From: SG8-41 sp035649495
Lineage (GTDB): Bacteria > Pseudomonadota > Gammaproteobacteria > Burkholderiales > SG8-41
Direction of reading: 5' to 3'
NCBI GenBank assembly: GCA_035649495.1
Contig: DASRJL010000054.1
Span: 23,675-87,674 of the forward strand
DNA: 64,000 nucleotides
Of this stretch, positions 60,366-64,000 are shown piece by piece. The notes under the pieces are model-generated. The model saw nothing but the letters and a program-made list of their open reading frames with translations, had not been told where the DNA came from and ran no database searches. Every line of letters starts with the position of its first letter. Within the stretch, counting starts at the first letter, position 1. The translations under genes and the position numbers were made by a program.

Positions 60366-62678
60366 TCAGCTTGCCAATTGGTAGATAGTGCGGTTGGCGC
60401 GGCGCAAGCGTCCCGAAATCTCCCGTCCCAGGTTGGTGAGCAGCTTGATCGCCACCGCGGGATGCTCGGCCGTCAGCTTGTCGAAGTCCGCGCGGGTGAG
60501 CACGTAACACACCAGCTCCTCGTCCGCTTCGACGGTCGCGGAGCGCGCCTCCCGGTCGAGCAGCGCGACCTCGCCGAACACCGTGCCGGGCGAGAACGTG
60601 ATCAGCCGCGTCTCGCGGTCCGGGCCCGACAGCCGCAGGCGCACGCTCGCGCTGCCCTTGGCGATGGTGTACAGCTCGTCGCTGGCGTCGCCTTCGCGGA
60701 AGACGATTTCGCCCCCGCCGTAGGTGCGGCGCGTCAGCACGGACTTCATGATGACGAGCTCGTCCTCGCTCATGTGGGCGAAGACCTCGATCCGGGCGAA
60801 GGGAAATTCGCTGCCGGATTCCACATCGCCCAGCCGGGACAGGATCAGGTGCTCCTCCGCCCATTCGATCGCGCGATCGACGTCCGGGAAGATGCGGCCC
60901 CGGGTGAGCGCGGCCGCTACGCCCATGTCCTTCAGGAAGTTCGCGATCGGCGGCTGATCCGGTATCGACGAGAGCAGCAGGTGCCTGCCTTCCCGGGTGA
61001 GCCGGTCGTGGGCGGAGAGCAGCGTCTTCGCGCCGGTGCTGTCGATCTCGTTGACGCGCTTCAGATCCAGGATCACGTACGAAGCGTTGTCGCCGCCGGT
61101 CGACTCGAGGTAGGCGGCCAGGTTCTCGGCGGTGCCGAAGAAAATCGGGCCCTCCAGCTCGAGCACGAGTATCTTCGACCCGTGCGCGGCGAGGACGTCC
61201 ATGAGCGCGGGCTCGCGCGTCTTGCGCGAGTGCACCTCGTCGCAGCGGTAGGCGAGGCGGATCACCGACTTGCTCATGCGAAACAGGAAGAACAGGATCG
61301 TCACCGCGATCCCGATCACCACGGCGATGACGATGTCGAGCGCGATCGCGACGACCGCCACGATCATGATGATCAGGAGATCGAGCAGCACGCTCTGCGC
61401 GCTCGCGAAGTCCCGCGCGACGAGCCTCTTCACGATCTGCAGCGTCCAGCGATCAACGAGCTGGATCGACACGGCCACCAGCATTGCCGCGATGACGACG
61501 CGCGGCAGGTGCACGATGAGCGGCGTGAGCACCGCGACGGCCAGTATGATCACGGCCGAATGCGCCACCAGCGAGAACGGGGTGCGCGCGCCGCTCCTGT
61601 GATTGGCGAAGCTCGAGCCCAGGTTGATGCCGTTCGCTATGCCGCCGAAGCTTGCCGACGCCATGTTGCCTACTCCCAGCCGCATCAGCTCGCGGTTTAC
61701 CTGGATTCTTATGCCCGCATCGCTTTGCACGAGCCGGGCGCAGAGCAGCCCGTCGAGGGACGCGACGACCGCGAGGCTCGCGGCGCTGGCCACCAGCGTC
61801 GGGGCCACCTGCAGGAACTGCGGGTCGGCCGCCATGCGGCCGAACTCGAACAGGAACTGCGGCGTGGGCACCCCGAATGGAATCGGTCCGATCACCGGCC
61901 CCACGTGCGCTCCCAGCCCCAGAAGGACGAGCAGGTAGTAGCTCGCGACACCTCCGATCAGGCCGAGCATGGTCGGGGGCACGAGCTTGGTGATGCGGGC
62001 GCCCCGGAGTATCAGCGCGACCGTGATCATGCCGACCAGCAGCGTCAGCGGTTGAGCGGAACCGAGACTGAAAGGAATGCTCAGGACGGGCACGGGATGC
62101 TTGAAACCGAACATCTCCTTCAGCTGGGAGCAGAAAATCAGGACCGCCGCGGCATTCTGAAAGCCCGCGATGACCGGCGCCGGTATGAACTTCACGAGAT
62201 CGCCAAATCGGGCGAGACCGAGGAGCACCTGGAAGGCGCCCGAAAGGAACAGCACGAGAAAACACAGCACGAGCAGCGCCGCCGGACTCGCTCCCCGCAG
62301 CGCCGGCACGGTCGAGTTGACCAGGCTGTGCAGGACGATCGCGCCGATCAGGAAGGTCACGATGCTGCGAGGCGAGTAGATCATCGTGGTGTTGGCGCCG
62401 AGCAGCACCGCGACGAGGCACCCCAGCACCGGCGCGTAGAGCCCGGCCAGGACGGCCGTTGCGACGTAGCCTTCGCCGAGGGGGGAGAGCGCCAGCAGTC
62501 CGTAGCCCATGCTGACCGGTATCGTGAGGAGCGCGGCGGTCGCGCCGCCCATCAGGTCGCCCCGCAGGTCGGAGAGCCGCGGTACCCTGCGGGCGGCAGC
62601 CGCAGCAGGCGCGGGAGCCGGCGACTGTGGCTGGTCGGGCAGGCCGTATCCCCACCGCTGCCCGCCTGTCGCTGCCAT
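60366..62678 (-). CDS. SulP-family anion transporter with STAS and cyclic-nucleotide-binding domains
   Basis: 770 residues. About 10-12 membrane helices (residues 40-480) have the SulP start GDLMGGATAALLTIPVSMGY. A STAS domain (about 500-610, with YVILDLKRVNEIDSTGAKTL) follows. The C-terminal cNMP-binding domain (about 640-755) shows GEIVFREGDASDELYTIAKG and TVFGEVALLDREARSATVEA. Substrates of the family are sulfate, bicarbonate or other anions. The C-terminal cNMP domain suggests gating by cAMP or c-di-GMP, unconfirmed. It lies 10 bases from the GNAT gene upstream, probably one transcript. Confidence 0.93.
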   Translation of the reverse strand: MAATGGQRWGYGLPDQPQSPAPAPAAAAARRVPRLSDLRGDLMGGATAALLTIPVSMGYGLLALSPLGEGYVATAVLAGLYAPVLGCLVAVLLGANTTMIYSPRSIVTFLIGAIVLHSLVNSTVPALRGASPAALLVLCFLVLFLSGAFQVLLGLARFGDLVKFIPAPVIAGFQNAAAVLIFCSQLKEMFGFKHPVPVLSIPFSLGSAQPLTLLVGMITVALILRGARITKLVPPTMLGLIGGVASYYLLVLLGLGAHVGPVIGPIPFGVPTPQFLFEFGRMAADPQFLQVAPTLVASAASLAVVASLDGLLCARLVQSDAGIRIQVNRELMRLGVGNMASASFGGIANGINLGSSFANHRSGARTPFSLVAHSAVIILAVAVLTPLIVHLPRVVIAAMLVAVSIQLVDRWTLQIVKRLVARDFASAQSVLLDLLIIMIVAVVAIALDIVIAVVIGIAVTILFFLFRMSKSVIRLAYRCDEVHSRKTREPALMDVLAAHGSKILVLELEGPIFFGTAENLAAYLESTGGDNASYVILDLKRVNEIDSTGAKTLLSAHDRLTREGRHLLLSSIPDQPPIANFLKDMGVAAALTRGRIFPDVDRAIEWAEEHLILSRLGDVESGSEFPFARIEVFAHMSEDELVIMKSVLTRRTYGGGEIVFREGDASDELYTIAKGSASVRLRLSGPDRETRLITFSPGTVFGEVALLDREARSATVEADEELVCYVLTRADFDKLTAEHPAVAIKLLTNLGREISGRLRRANRTIYQLAS

Positions 62679-62688
62679 GGCTCGCTCG

Positions 62689-63828
62689 TTATTCCTGCTG
62701 AGCCGCCCCGTCCGCGCGCCGGAACGGGGTGCGCTCGTTCAGCTCGTCCACGTAGCGCTCCATGCCGCGCGATTCACGCGCGAGAAACTGCTCGATCGCG
62801 CGCGCGAACTCGGGGCGCGCCAGCCAGTGCGCGGAATAGGTTTCTACCGGCATGAGGCCGCGCGCCATCTTGTGCTCGCCCCGCGCGCCGCCCTCGAACG
62901 TGGAGAGATTGCGCGCGATGCAGTACTCGATGGCCTGATAGTAGCAGGACTCGAAATGGAGGGCCGGGTGGAACTCGAGCGTGCCCCACGATCTCCCGCA
63001 GAGGCGCCCGCCGTGGCGCACGAAGAGCGACGAGGCGATCGGCCTGCCCTCGCGCAGCGCGAGCACGAGCAGAAGGCTCTGCGGTATGACGCGCCCGATG
63101 CGAACGAAAAAATCCAGGCTGAGATACGGCGTGGAATGATGCTCGCGGTAGGTCTGGCGATAGCACCGGTTGAAGAAGGCCCAGTCCCGTTCCGCGATGT
63201 CGCTGCCTTCGCGCCACTCGAACGTGATGCCGGCTTCGGCCACCTTGCGGCGATCCTGGCGTATCTTCTTGCGCTTCTCGTGATTGAGGGCGGAGAGGAA
63301 CTCGTCGAAGCTCCGGTAGCCGGCGTTCGACCAGTGAAACTGCACGGCGTGGCGCAGCATCATTCCGTGCGCCTGCATGCGCTCCGCCTGCTCGCGCGAC
63401 GGGAACAGGAAGTGCAGTGAGGACACCTTCAGCGCCTTCGCCAGGGCGAGCGCGGCCGCGATGAGGTGTTCGCGTCCCGCGTCGTCGTCGGCGAGCAGCC
63501 GCGAACCCCAGACCGGCGTGAAGGGCACGGCTGACAGGAGCTTCGGGTAGTAGGGGACGCCATTGCGGTAGTACGCGTCCGCCCACGCCCAGTCGAACAC
63601 GTACTCCCCGTACGAATGGTCTTTCAGGTACAGCGGCAGCGCGGCGGAAAGGGCGCCGCCCTGCCTGAGGAGCACGTACTGCGGCGTCCAGCCGGTCGCC
63701 GGCGAGGCGCAGCCGGTTTCGTGCAGCGCCGACAGGAACTCATGGCTCAGGAACGGATCTTCGCCCGCAAGCCGGTTCCATTCCGCCGGCGCGATGCGCG
63801 CCAGGGTGTCCACGATTTCGACGGTCAC
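62689..63828 (-). CDS. GNAT-like N-acetyltransferase (DUF482 / peptidoglycan-type)
   Basis: 379 residues. The blocks DPFLSHEFLSALHETGCASP, the central DYxx-type FDWAWADAYYRNGVPYYPKL and the C-terminal LSTFEGGARGEHKMARGLMP match the DUF482 family (double-GNAT fold). The substrate is unknown; some relatives are named peptidogalycan or Fem-like. First gene of a two-gene minus-strand unit with the SulP transporter. Confidence 0.9.
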   Translation of the reverse strand: MTVEIVDTLARIAPAEWNRLAGEDPFLSHEFLSALHETGCASPATGWTPQYVLLRQGGALSAALPLYLKDHSYGEYVFDWAWADAYYRNGVPYYPKLLSAVPFTPVWGSRLLADDDAGREHLIAAALALAKALKVSSLHFLFPSREQAERMQAHGMMLRHAVQFHWSNAGYRSFDEFLSALNHEKRKKIRQDRRKVAEAGITFEWREGSDIAERDWAFFNRCYRQTYREHHSTPYLSLDFFVRIGRVIPQSLLLVLALREGRPIASSLFVRHGGRLCGRSWGTLEFHPALHFESCYYQAIEYCIARNLSTFEGGARGEHKMARGLMPVETYSAHWLARPEFARAIEQFLARESRGMERYVDELNERTPFRRADGAAQQE

Positions 63829-64000
63829 GGGCGCGGAACCATAGAACCTGTTTCATAACCAGGCACGTGTGCGACGGAGGCGAGGTGGGATGCAGTTCTA
63901 GGAGGATCGCGACGACGCATAGACTCTATGTTAGGAGCGACCGACAACGAAATGCGCCCAGATCGCCCCGTCCCCTTCGGGGTTGCGGCCAGGACGGTCG
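63829..64000. other. Right-edge sequence with no supported feature
   Basis: 172 bases upstream of the GNAT gene. It should contain the promoter of that gene but no clear box is visible. A minus-strand frame is open from the right edge to a stop at 63932; too short to call. Confidence 0.4.

Noticed and set aside
60378..62855. An 825-codon plus-strand open frame opposite the SulP gene
   Set aside because: Composition (Arg, His, Asp, Glu) is typical of an antisense frame in GC-rich DNA; the minus strand gives three recognised domains.
63932..64000. Possible C-terminus of another minus-strand gene at the right edge
   Set aside because: Only 22 codons are visible, with no motif, so it cannot be told from a chance open frame.

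Overview
The window is high-GC, gene-dense DNA that reads as a betaproteobacterial chromosome, probably a floc- or biofilm-forming lineage related to Rhodocyclales, Nitrosomonadales or Burkholderiales. The markers are a PEP-CTERM / exopolysaccharide regulatory set (PrsK, PrsR, two PrsT lipoproteins), an EpsB-type sugar transferase, a PepA-like PEP-CTERM protein and an exosortase-system acyltransferase. No exosortase (XrtA/EpsH) gene, rRNA, tRNA, CRISPR array or intact mobile element was recognised.

Layout. (1) 1-5.4 kb: a Dlt-like acyl-transfer module. A single-chain MBOAT-SGNH membrane protein, cut by the left edge, is divergent from a stand-alone adenylation enzyme and an acyl-CoA-dehydrogenase-type flavoprotein. 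(2) 5.5-16.2 kb: exopolysaccharide precursor and assembly genes: manC, a Sel1/SLT lytic transglycosylase, a Wzz-type protein fused to a degenerate tyrosine-recombinase fold, the operon protease-gmd-fcl, a UDP-sugar dehydrogenase and epsB. (3) 16.3-23.7 kb: prsK-prsR, a decayed PEP-CTERM gene, a small unknown protein and prsT. (4) 23.7-28.5 kb: acyltransferase, LolA-like carrier, LolD-like ATPase, pepA and a methyltransferase. (5) 28.8-42.4 kb: a minus-strand biosynthetic operon (WbpG-like PP-loop enzyme, acyl-AMP ligase, thioester-reductase-like SDR, 4-cresol-dehydrogenase-like flavoenzyme, TPR glycosyltransferase). It is divergent from two FtsX-type permeases, a second PP-loop protein and a small unknown protein. 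A DUF1302-like outer-membrane barrel follows. (6) 42.8-49.5 kb: a giant Ala/Glu-rich coiled-coil protein with an AsmA-like end, a second PrsT, and a second copy of the small unknown protein. (7) 49.7-63.8 kb: mostly general functions: glutaryl-CoA dehydrogenase, a MacB-like export operon, Nudix, a diguanylate cyclase, a MoxR/VWA pair, a SulP transporter and a GNAT-like protein.

A common thread is sigma-54. Eight sites with a GG-N10-GC core precede manC, the transglycosylase, the UDP-sugar dehydrogenase, epsB, pepA, the coiled-coil/AsmA gene and both small paralogs; most carry the CTGGCCCG...TTGC form. With prsK-prsR (a sigma-54 activator pair) in the same window, this looks like one RpoN/PrsR regulon coupling polysaccharide synthesis, PEP-CTERM surface proteins and unknown envelope factors. 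The strongest novelty candidates are the small protein family that sits beside each prsT copy, the Dlt-like module, the Wzz-recombinase fusion and the lipid- or phenol-like biosynthesis/export locus of region 5.
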